From an uncultured Oscillospiraceae bacterium (GTDB lineage Bacteria > Bacillota > Clostridia > Oscillospirales > Oscillospiraceae), in the NCBI GenBank assembly GCA_934591815.1, contig CAKTPV010000005.1, positions 43,906-107,905 of the forward strand: DNA of 64,000 bases. Reading direction: 5' to 3'. Position numbers and translations under genes: made by a program. The notes under the pieces are model-generated. The model did not search any database and was not told the origin of the DNA. It worked only from the letters and a program-made list of their open reading frames with translations. Shown here one piece after another: positions 24,287-33,147 of this stretch (positions are counted from its first letter, which is position 1; each line of letters opens with the position of its first letter).

Positions 24287-25015
24287 TTACTGCTGGCGGA
24301 ACCGCTCCTGCAGGGCGCGGAGCGTCACCTCGTAGGCCCGCTGCTCATGGGGACAGTCCTGCGCCTGATAGGGCTGTCCTACCCGGCGGCACAGCAGCTC
24401 CGTGAAGTAGGCGTTGACGTGGGGGTTCTTCATCAGCAGAGGGCCGATGAGGTGGGTGCCGTAGAAGCTGCCCTCCCACGCGCCGTCCTCCGCCGTATCG
24501 GCGGCGTTGCCGGGGCCGTGCTCCATGCGGAACAGCGGATGGGCGACCCCGGTAGTCCGGCTGGCCTTGTTCACAAAGCCCACCGCCGTCTGCCCGGTGG
24601 CAGCGCCCACCGCCAGGCAGTCGCCCTGTATGCGCTCGGTGTCGGACACGGTGGTGCGGAAGGGGAACAGCCCCAGTCCGGCGTGGGCCGTGCCGTCGGG
24701 GGAGGTGATGCTGCTGCCGAACAGCTCCATGGCGTTGCCGGTGGCCAGCACCACGGCGCCGCGCGCCAGCGCCGCGCCTACGGCGTCAGTATAGCGGCGC
24801 AGATCCTCCAGCGCCACAAGCTGGGCGCTTTCCGTGCCGGCGCCCATGTAGACGAAGTCCGCGGCGGAGAAGTCGATATCCTCATACAGCGTGCCGGTGC
24901 GGACGACGACCTCCGCCCCCTGCCGCTCCAGACTGCGGCGCAGCGCCGCCACGTTGGCGTACTCGCCGTACAGATTCATCAGATCCGGATAGAGATGCAA
25001 AAGCTGGATGCGCAT
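24287..25015 (-). CDS. GatD-like class I glutamine amidotransferase homologue lacking the catalytic Cys/His
   Basis: 242 aa, GatD fold (cobyric acid synthase-like glutaminase). GatD with MurT normally amidates D-Glu of lipid II, with a Cys in a CGGYQLLG-type elbow and a His in a YLHGPLL-type strand. Here the elbow reads ATGNAMELFG (91-100; no Cys) and the strand reads GTHLIGPLL (186-194), where Ile190 takes the His place. The two neighbouring changes are not sequencing noise, since the frame is intact. RBS AAGGAGGG; 13 bp downstream of the murT-like gene. It may be a glutaminase-dead partner, or use free ammonia or another nucleophile. Confidence 0.8.
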   Translation of the reverse strand: MRIQLLHLYPDLMNLYGEYANVAALRRSLERQGAEVVVRTGTLYEDIDFSAADFVYMGAGTESAQLVALEDLRRYTDAVGAALARGAVVLATGNAMELFGSSITSPDGTAHAGLGLFPFRTTVSDTERIQGDCLAVGAATGQTAVGFVNKASRTTGVAHPLFRMEHGPGNAADTAEDGAWEGSFYGTHLIGPLLMKNPHVNAYFTELLCRRVGQPYQAQDCPHEQRAYEVTLRALQERFRQQ

Positions 25016-25028
25016 ATGCAGGCCCTCC

Positions 25029-26357
25029 TTAAAGCGTATTGACCAGCGACAGGAACTTGCCCTTGTCGGAGAAACAGGTGATGGTATAGGCCTGGGTCAC
25101 GCCGTCCCGCACGGCGGCGTCCACGCCCTCGCTGATGCTCTCGTAGGCGCTGAGCTTCTCCGGCGGTACGTCGGTGTAGGAGAACCGGACGTACAGGTCG
25201 TCGGCATATTTGCCCAGCAGGTAAATGCGGGAGGTGTTCTCTGTGTTCAGCATACCGAAGTCGATGTCCCACAGCCAGCTGGTCTCGCTGGTGAAGTACT
25301 TGCGGCTCACCGCGTCCACGATGATGATGACGGCGTGGGACTCCTTCTGCTGCACTGTGTAGCGCAGGGACTGGTCATAGGACACGGAGTTCTCGTGCTT
25401 GGAGGCCAGCAGCGTGCCGTGCATGGTCTGGTACTGCCAGTTGACGATGCGGCCGTTCTTCAGCACATAGCGGCTGATGCTGCGGGCGATATCCGCGCCG
25501 TCCACCCCCGTCAGCGCGCACACGGTATAGCAGGCCAGAATGTTGTAGGCGTTGTAGATGCTCTTGAACGCCAGCTCGATGCGGTCCCTGCCGTTGATGG
25601 TAAGAAAGCCGGTATCCAGATCCGCGTCGGTGACAGTATACGCCGTCTCCGGCCGGTGAAAATCGCATTTCGTGCAGTGGTACGCCCCGATGTGGTTGTA
25701 GTGGTAGTAGTCATAGGCCATGGGCGCGTGGCACAGCGGGCAGTATTTCCCGTCGTTGTAGATGCCGGTGCAGTGTTCGGTGGAAAAGCGCTGGCGATCC
25801 ATGCCGAACCAGACCACCCGGTTCTGCCGCCCACGGGCGAACAGCGCCACCAGCGGGTCGTCGGCGTTGAGGATCAGCGTACAGTCCGGGCCGATGCTGG
25901 GCTCGATGGACTTGAACACCCACTGGGGATGGCCGTTGCGGGTGAGCTGGTCGCGGTACAGGTTGGTGATGACGTAGTGGGTGGGCTGGAAATAGCGGAA
26001 GGTGTACTGGGCATAGCGCTCATCGGATTCGATGACCACCGCGTCGCTCTTGCACCGTCCCGTCAGGGTGCTGCTGCACAGCAGCAGGGTAGTGACGCCC
26101 TCGATCTGGTTGGAGCCCTCCCGGTTGAACACCACCTTTTTCCCGGCGGCGGTGAGCACATGGGCGATCATCTCGGACGTGGAGGTCTTGCCGTTGCTGC
26201 CGGTAACGGCGATGATCTCCGGCAGCAGCTGCACCCGCTGCAAAATGTCGGGGCAGATCTTCAGCGCGATCTGTCCGGGCAGGCTGCTGCCCCGCCCCAC
26301 AAAGGAACCGACGAAACGTATGAGCTTGCAGACCAGAATGGCCAGAAATTTTCTCAT
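25029..26357 (-). CDS. MurT-like Mur ligase (lipid II isoglutaminyl synthase subunit homologue)
   Basis: 442 aa from ATG 26357 (AAGGAGGG upstream). Mur-ligase ATP loop VTGSNGKTST (51-60), then a four-Cys zinc ribbon inserted at Cys206, 209, 228, 231 (CPLC...CTKC), exactly as in MurT. DUF1727-type C-terminal domain contains SWLWDIDF with the conserved Asp. The usual KNPAGFN-type segment is replaced by KHENSVSYDQ (320-329). Together with the altered GatD-like partner this marks a divergent pair, so lipid II amidation should not be assumed. Likely cotranscribed with mnmG upstream (53-bp gap). Confidence 0.85.
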   Translation of the reverse strand: MRKFLAILVCKLIRFVGSFVGRGSSLPGQIALKICPDILQRVQLLPEIIAVTGSNGKTSTSEMIAHVLTAAGKKVVFNREGSNQIEGVTTLLLCSSTLTGRCKSDAVVIESDERYAQYTFRYFQPTHYVITNLYRDQLTRNGHPQWVFKSIEPSIGPDCTLILNADDPLVALFARGRQNRVVWFGMDRQRFSTEHCTGIYNDGKYCPLCHAPMAYDYYHYNHIGAYHCTKCDFHRPETAYTVTDADLDTGFLTINGRDRIELAFKSIYNAYNILACYTVCALTGVDGADIARSISRYVLKNGRIVNWQYQTMHGTLLASKHENSVSYDQSLRYTVQQKESHAVIIIVDAVSRKYFTSETSWLWDIDFGMLNTENTSRIYLLGKYADDLYVRFSYTDVPPEKLSAYESISEGVDAAVRDGVTQAYTITCFSDKGKFLSLVNTL

Positions 26358-26410
26358 GGAAACCCTCCTTATCGTGTTGCGCGGCAATGCGCCGCCTTGA
26401 CCTTACTAAA

Positions 26411-28285
26411 TTATCCGCGGCGGGACTGGAGCCAGATCATCAGCGCGCCGATGTCCGCCGGGGATACGCCGGAGATGCGGCTGGCCTGCCCCAGATTCAG
26501 GGGGCGCACCGCGCTCAGCTTCTCCCGCGCCTCCAGACGCAGACCCTGAATATCGCTGTAATCCATGTCGTCAGGCAGCGTGTGCTTTTCCAGCTGCTCA
26601 AACTCCTCCACCTGCCGCTGCTGGCGGCGGATGTAGCCCTCGTACTTGACGGTGATCTCCACCTGCTCCCGCACGGCCTTGTCCAGCGCCGGTGCGCCGG
26701 GGTCAAAGGGGCGCAGATCGTCGTAGGACACCTGCGGGCGGCGCAGCAGGTCGATGAGCCGCGCCCCGTCCGCCACAGGGGCGGTGCCCCGCTGCACCAG
26801 CAGGGCGTTGAGCGCGTCGCTGCCGGCCACGCCGGTATGGGTCAGGCGCTTGACCTCCTGCTCCACGGCGGCGTACTTCTCCTCCACCGCCCGCAGCCGC
26901 TCCGCAGACACCAGTCCGATGCGGTGTCCGATGGCGCACAGCCGCCGGTCGGCGTTGTCCTGCCGCAGCAGCAGCCGGTACTCGGAGCGGGAGGTCATCA
27001 TGCGGTACGGCTCCTCGGTGCCCTTGGTCACCAGATCGTCGATGAGGGTGCCGATATAGCTCTCACTGCGCTTGAGGAGCAGGGGCGGCTCCCCCTTCAG
27101 CGCCAGCGCCGCGTTGACGCCCGCCACAAAGCCCTGCACCGCCGCCTCCTCGTAGCCGGAGGAGCCGTTGAACTGTCCCGCGCCGTACAGCCCGCCCACG
27201 GTCTTGACCTCCAGCGTGGGCTTCAGCGCCAGCGGATCGATGCAGTCGTACTCGATGGCGTAGGCGGGGCGCATCATCTCCGCGTGCTCCAGACCCGCCA
27301 CGCTGTGGAGCATCCGCAGCTGCACCTCCTCCGGCATGGAGGAGGAAAAGCCCTGAATATACATCTCCTCCGTGTCCAGCCCCATAGGCTCGATAAACAG
27401 CTGGTGACGGGGCTTGTCCGCAAACCGGACGATCTTCGTCTCGATAGACGGGCAGTACCGGGGGCCGACGCCCTCAATGACGCCGGAGTAGATGGGGCTG
27501 CGGTCCAGATTCTCCCGGATAATGCGGTGGGTCTCGGCGTTGGTGTACGTCAGGTAGCACACCGCCCGGTTCTCCGGCGTCTGCGCCGTGTCGAAGCTGA
27601 AGGGCAGCGGGTCGTCGTCTCCCACCTGCACCTCCATTTGGGAAAAGTCGATGCTCCGGCGGTTCACACGGGGCGGCGTGCCGGTCTTGAAGCGGCGCAG
27701 GGGCAATCCCAGTGCCAGCAGGCTGTCCGTCAGCGCGTTGGCGGCGTGCATCCCGTCGGGGCCGGAGGATTCAATACACTCCCCCACGATGGTGCGCCCC
27801 GTCAGGTATGTGCCGGTGCAGAGGATGGCGGCGCCGACGCGGAACACCGCACCGGTGCGCAGCACCACGGCGCTGACGTGTCCGTCCTCGCAGCGAAGCT
27901 CCGTCACCTCCGCCTGCCGCAGCGTCAGATTCTCCTGCCGCTCCAGCGTGTGCTTCATCACCTGCTGATACAGCCGCCGGTCCGCCTGCGCCCGCAGCGA
28001 CCACACCGCCGGGCCCTTGGCGCGGTTGAGCATCCGGTACTGGATGCAGGCGCGGTCCGCCGCACGGGCCATTTCGCCGCCCAGCGCGTCCAGCTCCCGG
28101 ACAAGATGTCCCTTGCCGGTGCCGCCGATGGCGGGGTTGCAGGGCATATTGCCCACCGCGTCCAGATCGATGGTGAAGCAGACGGTGCGCATCCCCAGCC
28201 GTGCCGCCGCCAGCGCCGCCTCGATGCCCGCGTGACCGGCGCCGATAACGGCGATATCAAATTCTCCCGCAAAAAACTCTTTCAT
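26411..28285 (-). CDS. mnmG: tRNA uridine-5-carboxymethylaminomethyl modification enzyme MnmG (GidA)
   Basis: 624 aa, FAD-dependent, acts with MnmE at U34 of several tRNAs. FAD motif [19 protein letters not shown], the conserved CNPAIGG block, GTGTYL-like region and C-terminal [13 protein letters not shown] are standard. The start at 28285 was preferred to the first ATG at 28324, because the latter lies inside the -10 box of the promoter. First gene of a probable mnmG-murT-gatD-like unit. mnmE is not in the window. Confidence 0.95.
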   Translation of the reverse strand: MKEFFAGEFDIAVIGAGHAGIEAALAAARLGMRTVCFTIDLDAVGNMPCNPAIGGTGKGHLVRELDALGGEMARAADRACIQYRMLNRAKGPAVWSLRAQADRRLYQQVMKHTLERQENLTLRQAEVTELRCEDGHVSAVVLRTGAVFRVGAAILCTGTYLTGRTIVGECIESSGPDGMHAANALTDSLLALGLPLRRFKTGTPPRVNRRSIDFSQMEVQVGDDDPLPFSFDTAQTPENRAVCYLTYTNAETHRIIRENLDRSPIYSGVIEGVGPRYCPSIETKIVRFADKPRHQLFIEPMGLDTEEMYIQGFSSSMPEEVQLRMLHSVAGLEHAEMMRPAYAIEYDCIDPLALKPTLEVKTVGGLYGAGQFNGSSGYEEAAVQGFVAGVNAALALKGEPPLLLKRSESYIGTLIDDLVTKGTEEPYRMMTSRSEYRLLLRQDNADRRLCAIGHRIGLVSAERLRAVEEKYAAVEQEVKRLTHTGVAGSDALNALLVQRGTAPVADGARLIDLLRRPQVSYDDLRPFDPGAPALDKAVREQVEITVKYEGYIRRQQRQVEEFEQLEKHTLPDDMDYSDIQGLRLEAREKLSAVRPLNLGQASRISGVSPADIGALMIWLQSRRG

Positions 28286-28322
28286 AGTCAGTATATCCCC
28301 GTTTACACGTTCATACGAAGCC

Positions 28323-28352
28323 ATTATATATGGTATGACCCGCAGGTGTCAT
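28323..28352 (-). promoter_or_regulatory. mnmG promoter
   Basis: Minus strand ATGACA (28352-28347), 18-nt spacer, TATAAT (28328-28323). Divergent from the small-ORF promoter at 28410-28438. Confidence 0.6.
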
Positions 28353-28409
28353 TGTGCAATCTATCAAAAATTAACGAAAACAAATTGTACATTATGTATA
28401 AAATTGTGC

Positions 28410-28438
28410 TTGCAAAGTTGACAAAACCGGCATATACT
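28410..28438 (+). promoter_or_regulatory. Promoter of the 25-aa ORF transcript
   Basis: TTGCAA (28410-28415), 17-nt spacer, TATACT (28433-28438). A second consensus-like TTGACA lies within the spacer. Confidence 0.65.
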
Positions 28439-28477
28439 GTAAGCGTAAACAAATGAAGAAAGGAGCGTGATAAGGAT

Positions 28478-28555
28478 ATGATGAACAACTGGATCCTGGG
28501 CGATCTGGACGATATGATCTTCGGTGACTGCCAGCAGCAGATCAGCGAGCGGTAA
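28478..28555 (+). CDS. Possible 25-aa small protein
   Basis: ORF MMNNWILGDLDDMIFGDC followed by QQQISER, acidic and with one Trp and one Cys. It starts 8 bases after a good AGGAG, 40 bases downstream of a strong promoter, and is followed by a GC stem (ccacgc/gcgtgg, 28582-28601) plus TTTTGCTTTTT. This gives a self-contained unit of about 150 nt. No family recognised. It could instead be the leader of a small RNA. Confidence 0.5.
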   Translation: MMNNWILGDLDDMIFGDCQQQISER

Positions 28556-28666
28556 GCGTCCCACCCACAGAAGATGACCACCACGCCAGTGTGCGTGGCG
28601 TTTTGCTTTTTATGGGCATTTTTTCGCCCTGTTTATACAATATTCTACCGCAAAAACGATCATCGC

Positions 28667-28710
28667 AAGGGGAGAGGGAGCGGCTCTGCGGAGCCGCTCC
28701 CTCTCCCCTT
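28667..28710. repeat. 20-bp perfect inverted repeat upstream of the pyrophosphatase gene
   Basis: Arms 28667-28686 and 28691-28710, loop tgcg, very GC-rich (ggggagagggagcggctc core). No T-run follows, so it is not a standard terminator. Sequence just downstream (gcaaaaccgg, 28729-28738) recurs at 32868-32877. Confidence 0.6.
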
Positions 28711-28787
28711 CGGCGCAGAACGCGGCGCAAAACCGGTCTCCCGGAGGCGGAACGTGGGCGCCGATCTGCAAAAAGCGCCGCGCCCCA

Positions 28788-28816
28788 TTGACCGCAGCGG
28801 AAACCTCCTTTATAAT
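28788..28816 (+). promoter_or_regulatory. Promoter of the pyrophosphatase gene
   Basis: TTGACC (28788-28793), 17-nt spacer, TATAAT (28811-28816), 43 bases upstream of the ATG. Confidence 0.78.
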
Positions 28817-28858
28817 GGATGGTCACAGAGGAAAATTTTCGCAAAGGAGCTTTCGCGT

Positions 28859-30469
28859 ATGAACGAGATCTATGTGACCGGGCACCGCAATCCGGACACC
28901 GACTCCATCGTGGCCGCTATGTCCTATGCCGCGCTGAAAAACGCGCTGGGCGAGAAGGAATATGTGGCCGTCCATCTGGGCACCGTCAGCGACGAGACCA
29001 ACCGGATGCTGGAGCGGTTCCATTTCAATCCCCCCCGCTTCATCCAGAACGTCCGCACACAGGTGAAGGATCTGGATTTCGACCGTCCACCGTGTCTGGA
29101 CGCCTCCGTCACCATGGACCGGGCGTGGAAGCTCATGCGGGAGCAGAAGATCTCCGCCATTCCCGTTGTCAACGAGGACGGCTCCCTGTACGGTATGCTG
29201 TCCGCCGGTGACATCGCCACCTTCAGCCTGAATACCGTGGGCGAGCCCCGCGTGGAGGCCATTCCCCTTTTCAACCTGCTGAGCGTCATTGAGGGGCGGA
29301 TCATGGGCGACGGCGGTGATCTGGTGGACAACGTCAGCGGCTCCGTGTCCATCGCCCTGCCCCAGGACTGCGAGAATCTGCTGTTCGACAGCCCCGACAG
29401 CATCGTGCTGTGCGGCAGTCAGCCGGACATGATCCAGCGCGCGCTGGATAAGCAGGTGGCCTGCCTGATCCTGTGCCAGACCGATGTGGAGCCGGCTTGG
29501 CTGGAAAACGCCGGCAAGACCTGCGTTATCTCCACGCCGCTGGACGCCAGCCGCGTACACCGCCTGATCTATCAGGCCACGCCCATCGCCCGGCCCTGCG
29601 CCACGGAGGGACTGATCTCCTTCCATCTGGACGACTACATTGACGACGTGCGGGAGGTCGTGCTGAAAAGCCGCTACCGCTGCTACCCCGTACTGGATGA
29701 AAACGAGAAGGTCGTGGGAACCCTGTCCCGCTACCACCTGCTGAAGCCCCGGCGCAAGCGGGTGGTGCTGGTGGACCACAACGAGCTGTCCCAGACCGTC
29801 CCCGGCATCGATCAGGCGGAGATCCTGGGCATCATCGACCACCACCGTCTGGCGGACATCCAGACCCGGCAGCCCATCACCGTCCGCAACGAGCCGGTGG
29901 GCAGCACCAACACCATCATCACCTCCATGTATCAGGAGCACGGCGTCACGCCGTCGCCCCACATGGCCGGTTTGATGGCGGCCGCCATCCTGTCCGACAC
30001 CGTTATGTTCAAGTCCCCCACCTGCACCAAGCGGGACATCGCCATGGCGGAGCGGCTGGCCCGCATCGCCAAGGTGTCCCTCAGCGATCTGGGACGGGAG
30101 CTGTTCAGCGGCAGCAACGACAGCCGCTCCGCCGAGGAGCTGCTGCGCAGTGACTTCAAGGAGTTCCACATCTCCGAGCAGGTGCTGGGCGTGGGACAGG
30201 TCACCTGCATCGACTCCCAGAAGCTGATGGAGCGCAAGGACGAGCTGCTGGAGGCCATGCGCGCCGTGCAGAAGTCCAACAGCTACGACATGGTGATCCT
30301 GATGCTCACGGACGTGCTGCAGGAGGGCTCCCAGCTTCTGTATATCGGCAGCGACGAGACCATCCGAAACGCCTTCGCCGTGGAGCCCAAGGACAACATG
30401 GTGTTCCTCCCCGGCGTCATGTCCCGCAAGAAGCAGGTCATCCCCATGCTGACCACTCTGTGGGGTTGA
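28859..30469 (+). CDS. Family II manganese-dependent inorganic pyrophosphatase with CBS and DRTGG domains
   Basis: 536 aa. DHH-type phosphoesterase with the metal-binding motif GHRNPDTDS (His9, Asp13, Asp15), then a central insert with two CBS domains (about 70-130 and 245-300, e.g. RAWKLMREQKISAIPVVNEDG and VVLKSRYRCYPVLDEN) flanking a DRTGG-like domain. The catalytic core then resumes with ILGIIDHHRLAD, and the DHHA2 domain contains SRKKQVIP. It hydrolyses pyrophosphate; in such CBS-PPases adenine nucleotides regulate activity through the insert. Start fixed by gcaaaggagc RBS; the open frame continues upstream but without RBS and across the promoter. Confidence 0.94.
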   Translation: MNEIYVTGHRNPDTDSIVAAMSYAALKNALGEKEYVAVHLGTVSDETNRMLERFHFNPPRFIQNVRTQVKDLDFDRPPCLDASVTMDRAWKLMREQKISAIPVVNEDGSLYGMLSAGDIATFSLNTVGEPRVEAIPLFNLLSVIEGRIMGDGGDLVDNVSGSVSIALPQDCENLLFDSPDSIVLCGSQPDMIQRALDKQVACLILCQTDVEPAWLENAGKTCVISTPLDASRVHRLIYQATPIARPCATEGLISFHLDDYIDDVREVVLKSRYRCYPVLDENEKVVGTLSRYHLLKPRRKRVVLVDHNELSQTVPGIDQAEILGIIDHHRLADIQTRQPITVRNEPVGSTNTIITSMYQEHGVTPSPHMAGLMAAAILSDTVMFKSPTCTKRDIAMAERLARIAKVSLSDLGRELFSGSNDSRSAEELLRSDFKEFHISEQVLGVGQVTCIDSQKLMERKDELLEAMRAVQKSNSYDMVILMLTDVLQEGSQLLYIGSDETIRNAFAVEPKDNMVFLPGVMSRKKQVIPMLTTLWG

Positions 30470-30496
30470 GAAACAGCCTTGCCGCGCATTTTGAAG

Positions 30497-30533
30497 GCAA
30501 AAAAACATCCGCCTCCCGGCGGATGTTTTTTGC
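30497..30533. terminator. Bidirectional terminator
   Basis: About 14-bp stem aaacatccgcc/ggcggatgttt with loop tccc, T-run on both strands; serves the convergent pyrophosphatase and EF-G-like genes. Confidence 0.9.
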
Positions 30534-30544
30534 TTTGTGATCGC

Positions 30545-32596
30545 TTACTCGGCCTCGGCCAGCGCCTTGGCAGCGGCAATGGCCTTCTCCTGCGCCGCAG
30601 CGGGGCAGTCCTCGTAGCGGACGAAGTTGAAGGTGAACGTACCGCGGGACTGGGTCATGGAGCGCAGGTCGATGGCGTAGCTCATCATCTCCGCCATGGG
30701 GACCTCGGCCTCCAGCACCGTCTCGCCGTCGCCGGTGGGGTTCATGCCCATCACGCGGCCGCGGCGCTTGTTCAGGTCGCCCATCACGTCGCCCACGAAG
30801 CTGTCGGGCACGGTGACCTTCAGCTCGCCGATGGGCTCCATCAGCACGGGCTTGGCCTCGGGCAGCGCGGCCTTGAACGCCAGGTTGGCGGCCAGCTTGA
30901 ACGCGATTTCGGAGGAGTCAACGGGGTGGTAGGAGCCATCCACCAGCGTGGCCTTCAGGAACACCACGGGATAGCCGGCCAGCACACCGTGCAGGCAGCT
31001 CTCGCGCAGGCCCTTTTCCACGGCGGGGAAGTAGTTCTTGGGCACGGAGCCGCCGAACACGTTCTCCTCGAAGATCATATCCTCCTGCTCGGTCTGGGGC
31101 TCGAAGATGATATGGACATCACCGAACTGGCCGCTGCCGCCGGTCTGCTTCTTATAACGACCCTGCTTGCGGACGGTGCTGCGGATCTTCTCGCGGTAGG
31201 CAACGCGCGGGGTATCCAGCTCCGCGTCCACGCCGAAGCGGGACTTCAGCTTGCTGCACAGCACGTCGATCTGAATGTCGCCGGCGCCGGAGATAACTGT
31301 CTGGCGCGTCTCGGCGTTGTTGGTGACGGAGAAGGTGGGATCCTCCTCGTTCAGCTTGTTCAGGCCGGTGCCCAGCTTCTCGATCTCCTGCTTGGTCTTG
31401 GGCGCGATGGCGCGCTCGTAGCAGGCGGGAGCAAAGGCCAGAGGCGCAAATTTCACATAGGTCTTGGGCTCGCACAGGGTATCGCCGGTCTTGACCTTGT
31501 CCATCTTGCCGATGGCGCCGATGTCGCCGCAGCAGATCTCCTTGGTCTCCTCGGCCTTCTTGCCCTTCATGGTGTACAGACGACCCAGCTTTTCGGTGTT
31601 GCCGGTGGTCATGTTGTACAGGGACATATCGCCGGTGACCTTGCCGCGGATGACCTTGATCATGGAGTACTTGCCGTACTGGTCGGAGATGGTCTTGAAC
31701 ACGAAGGCGGCGGTGGTGCCGTTGGGATCGTAGGCGACCTCGATGGCGTTGCCGTCGTCATCCTCGGCGGCCACGGCGGGCATATCGGTGGCGACGGGCA
31801 CCAGATCCACGATGGTCTGCATCAGCATCTCCACGCCCATGCCGGTGGCGGCGCTGCCGCACAGCACGGGGCAGACGCTGCCCTCGCGAACGCCCAGCTT
31901 CAGACCCTTGGCCATATCCTCGGCGGACAGCTCCATGGTCTCGAAGAACTTCTCCATCAGCTCCTCGTCGGCGCCGGCAGCGGCCTCCATCAGCTCAGCG
32001 CGGAGAGCCTCCACCTCGTCGGCCATGTCGGCGGGGATGGCGCACTCGCCCTTGGCGTCGTAGGCCTTGTTGTGCAGCAGGTCCACGATGACGGTGACAG
32101 CCTTGTTGCCGTCAGCCTTGGTGGCGACAATGGGGGCAATGGCGGTGCCGAACTTACCCTTGATGGCGTCGATGCAGGCAGCGTAGTCGGCGTTGGCCTC
32201 CTCCACACGGTTGATGAACATCATGCGGGGCTTCTTGCCCAGCATCTTCCAGGTGCGCTCCATGCCAACGGACAGGCCGTCCTTGGCGTTGCCCACGATG
32301 ACGGCGCACTCGGCGGCGCGGATGGCGCAGACGGCCTCGCCGGAGAAATCGAAGTTGCCGGGAGCGTCCATGACGTTGATCTTCTTGCCCTTATACATGA
32401 CGGGAGCAAATGCCAGAGAGATAGAGATCTGGCGCTTGATCTCCTCGGCGTCGTAGTCGCAGGTGGTGTTGCCGTCAACGGTCTTGCCCAGACGGTCCAC
32501 ACCCTTGGTCATAAACAGCATCTGCTCAGCAAGAGAGGTCTTGCCGGAGCCGCCGTGGCCCAGCAGTGCAATATTGCGAATGTCATTAGCAGTCAT
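30545..32596 (-). CDS. EF-G-like translational GTPase (non-canonical FusA paralogue)
   Basis: 683 aa with EF-G domain order: GTPase domain (P-loop GHGGSGKT, residues 14-21; DAPGNFDF for DxxG), domain II, III, IV (HPVDSSEIAFKLAA) and V (RRGRVMGMNPTGDGETVLEAEVP). The guanine-specificity motif NKxD is changed to NRVE (in PRMMFINRVEEANAD), and the effector region is short, so this is not the housekeeping EF-G. Similar second EF-Gs in Firmicutes are of uncertain role (recycling or stress). Strong promoter, RBS GAAGGGAG. Confidence 0.88.
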   Translation of the reverse strand: MTANDIRNIALLGHGGSGKTSLAEQMLFMTKGVDRLGKTVDGNTTCDYDAEEIKRQISISLAFAPVMYKGKKINVMDAPGNFDFSGEAVCAIRAAECAVIVGNAKDGLSVGMERTWKMLGKKPRMMFINRVEEANADYAACIDAIKGKFGTAIAPIVATKADGNKAVTVIVDLLHNKAYDAKGECAIPADMADEVEALRAELMEAAAGADEELMEKFFETMELSAEDMAKGLKLGVREGSVCPVLCGSAATGMGVEMLMQTIVDLVPVATDMPAVAAEDDDGNAIEVAYDPNGTTAAFVFKTISDQYGKYSMIKVIRGKVTGDMSLYNMTTGNTEKLGRLYTMKGKKAEETKEICCGDIGAIGKMDKVKTGDTLCEPKTYVKFAPLAFAPACYERAIAPKTKQEIEKLGTGLNKLNEEDPTFSVTNNAETRQTVISGAGDIQIDVLCSKLKSRFGVDAELDTPRVAYREKIRSTVRKQGRYKKQTGGSGQFGDVHIIFEPQTEQEDMIFEENVFGGSVPKNYFPAVEKGLRESCLHGVLAGYPVVFLKATLVDGSYHPVDSSEIAFKLAANLAFKAALPEAKPVLMEPIGELKVTVPDSFVGDVMGDLNKRRGRVMGMNPTGDGETVLEAEVPMAEMMSYAIDLRSMTQSRGTFTFNFVRYEDCPAAAQEKAIAAAKALAEAE

Positions 32597-32669
32597 AGTG
32601 GTGATGTACTCCCTTCATTTTCTTGAAGTCCGCCGCCCACATGGCTGCGGACAGTAGCTCAACGTACCG

Positions 32670-32698
32670 ATTATAGCTTATATTCCGGGGTCTGACAA
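32670..32698 (-). promoter_or_regulatory. Promoter of the EF-G-like gene
   Basis: Minus strand TTGTCA (32698-32693), 17-nt spacer, TATAAT (32675-32670). The leader of about 65 bases contains a gtccgc/gcggac hairpin (32628-32652). Confidence 0.72.
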
Positions 32699-33064
32699 CC
32701 TTTATTTTATTGATTTGTATGAAAATTCCCGGCCATTATCGGTTTTTTCGTCAACTTATACAATTATTTTTCCGCTCTGCTGGGCAGGTCGACGAGAACC
32801 CAGCCGTGGAACGAAAAAGGGATGCCTTCACCGGGGGTATTTCCCCCGGTCTACGGGAGACCGGATCGCAAAACCGGCTCTCCCCTTTCGTCGATCGCCC
32901 ATTCTGGAGCGGAATAGCTTCCGCGCTTCTCCCGCAGTACAGCTGCCGCAGCGGCTTGGCGGCGATTTTATTCGCGCCGACCGCGCCGGTGCCCGCCAAG
33001 AACGCCCCACGGCGTGGTTTTTCCGCTGCTCCATCGGCCGGAGGCTCTGGCCGTAAGAATACCA
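32699..33064. other. Gene-free stretch with two strong hairpins
   Basis: No ORF with a credible RBS or recognisable product. Hairpins: accggggg-tattt-cccccggt (32830-32850) and gggaga-ccgg...ccgg-c-tctccc (32855-32883). Short motifs ttatacaat (32757-32765) and gcaaaaccgg (32868-32877) recur in the same order near 28634 and 28729. Could be a structured RNA or a decayed repeat. Confidence 0.45.
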
Positions 33065-33069
33065 TAAAA

Positions 33070-33094
33070 CCCCGCCGGAATTGCTCCGGCGGGG
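33070..33094 (-). terminator. Terminator of the LacI-family gene
   Basis: 10-bp stem ccccgccgga/tccggcgggg with a 5-nt loop, then TTTTATGG on the minus strand, 53 bases past the stop. Confidence 0.82.
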
Positions 33095-33147
33095 CTTTGC
33101 TTTTGACCTTACATACAATATATGTAATATAATGCCGCCGGCGGCCA

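Noticed and set aside
28574..28858. N-terminal extension of the pyrophosphatase to the upstream in-frame start
   Set aside because: The extension spans a 20-bp inverted repeat and the promoter, while the ATG at 28859 has a strong RBS and the conserved GHRNPDTDS motif starts right after it.
30479..32626. 715-aa plus-strand open frame opposite the EF-G-like gene
   Set aside because: No RBS, low-complexity Gly/His/Leu composition, and it runs through a terminator; the minus frame has unmistakable EF-G domains.
32710..33132. Open frames in the gap between the EF-G-like and LacI genes
   Set aside because: No credible ribosome site or hydrophobic/domain pattern, and two strong hairpins lie inside; treated as non-coding.
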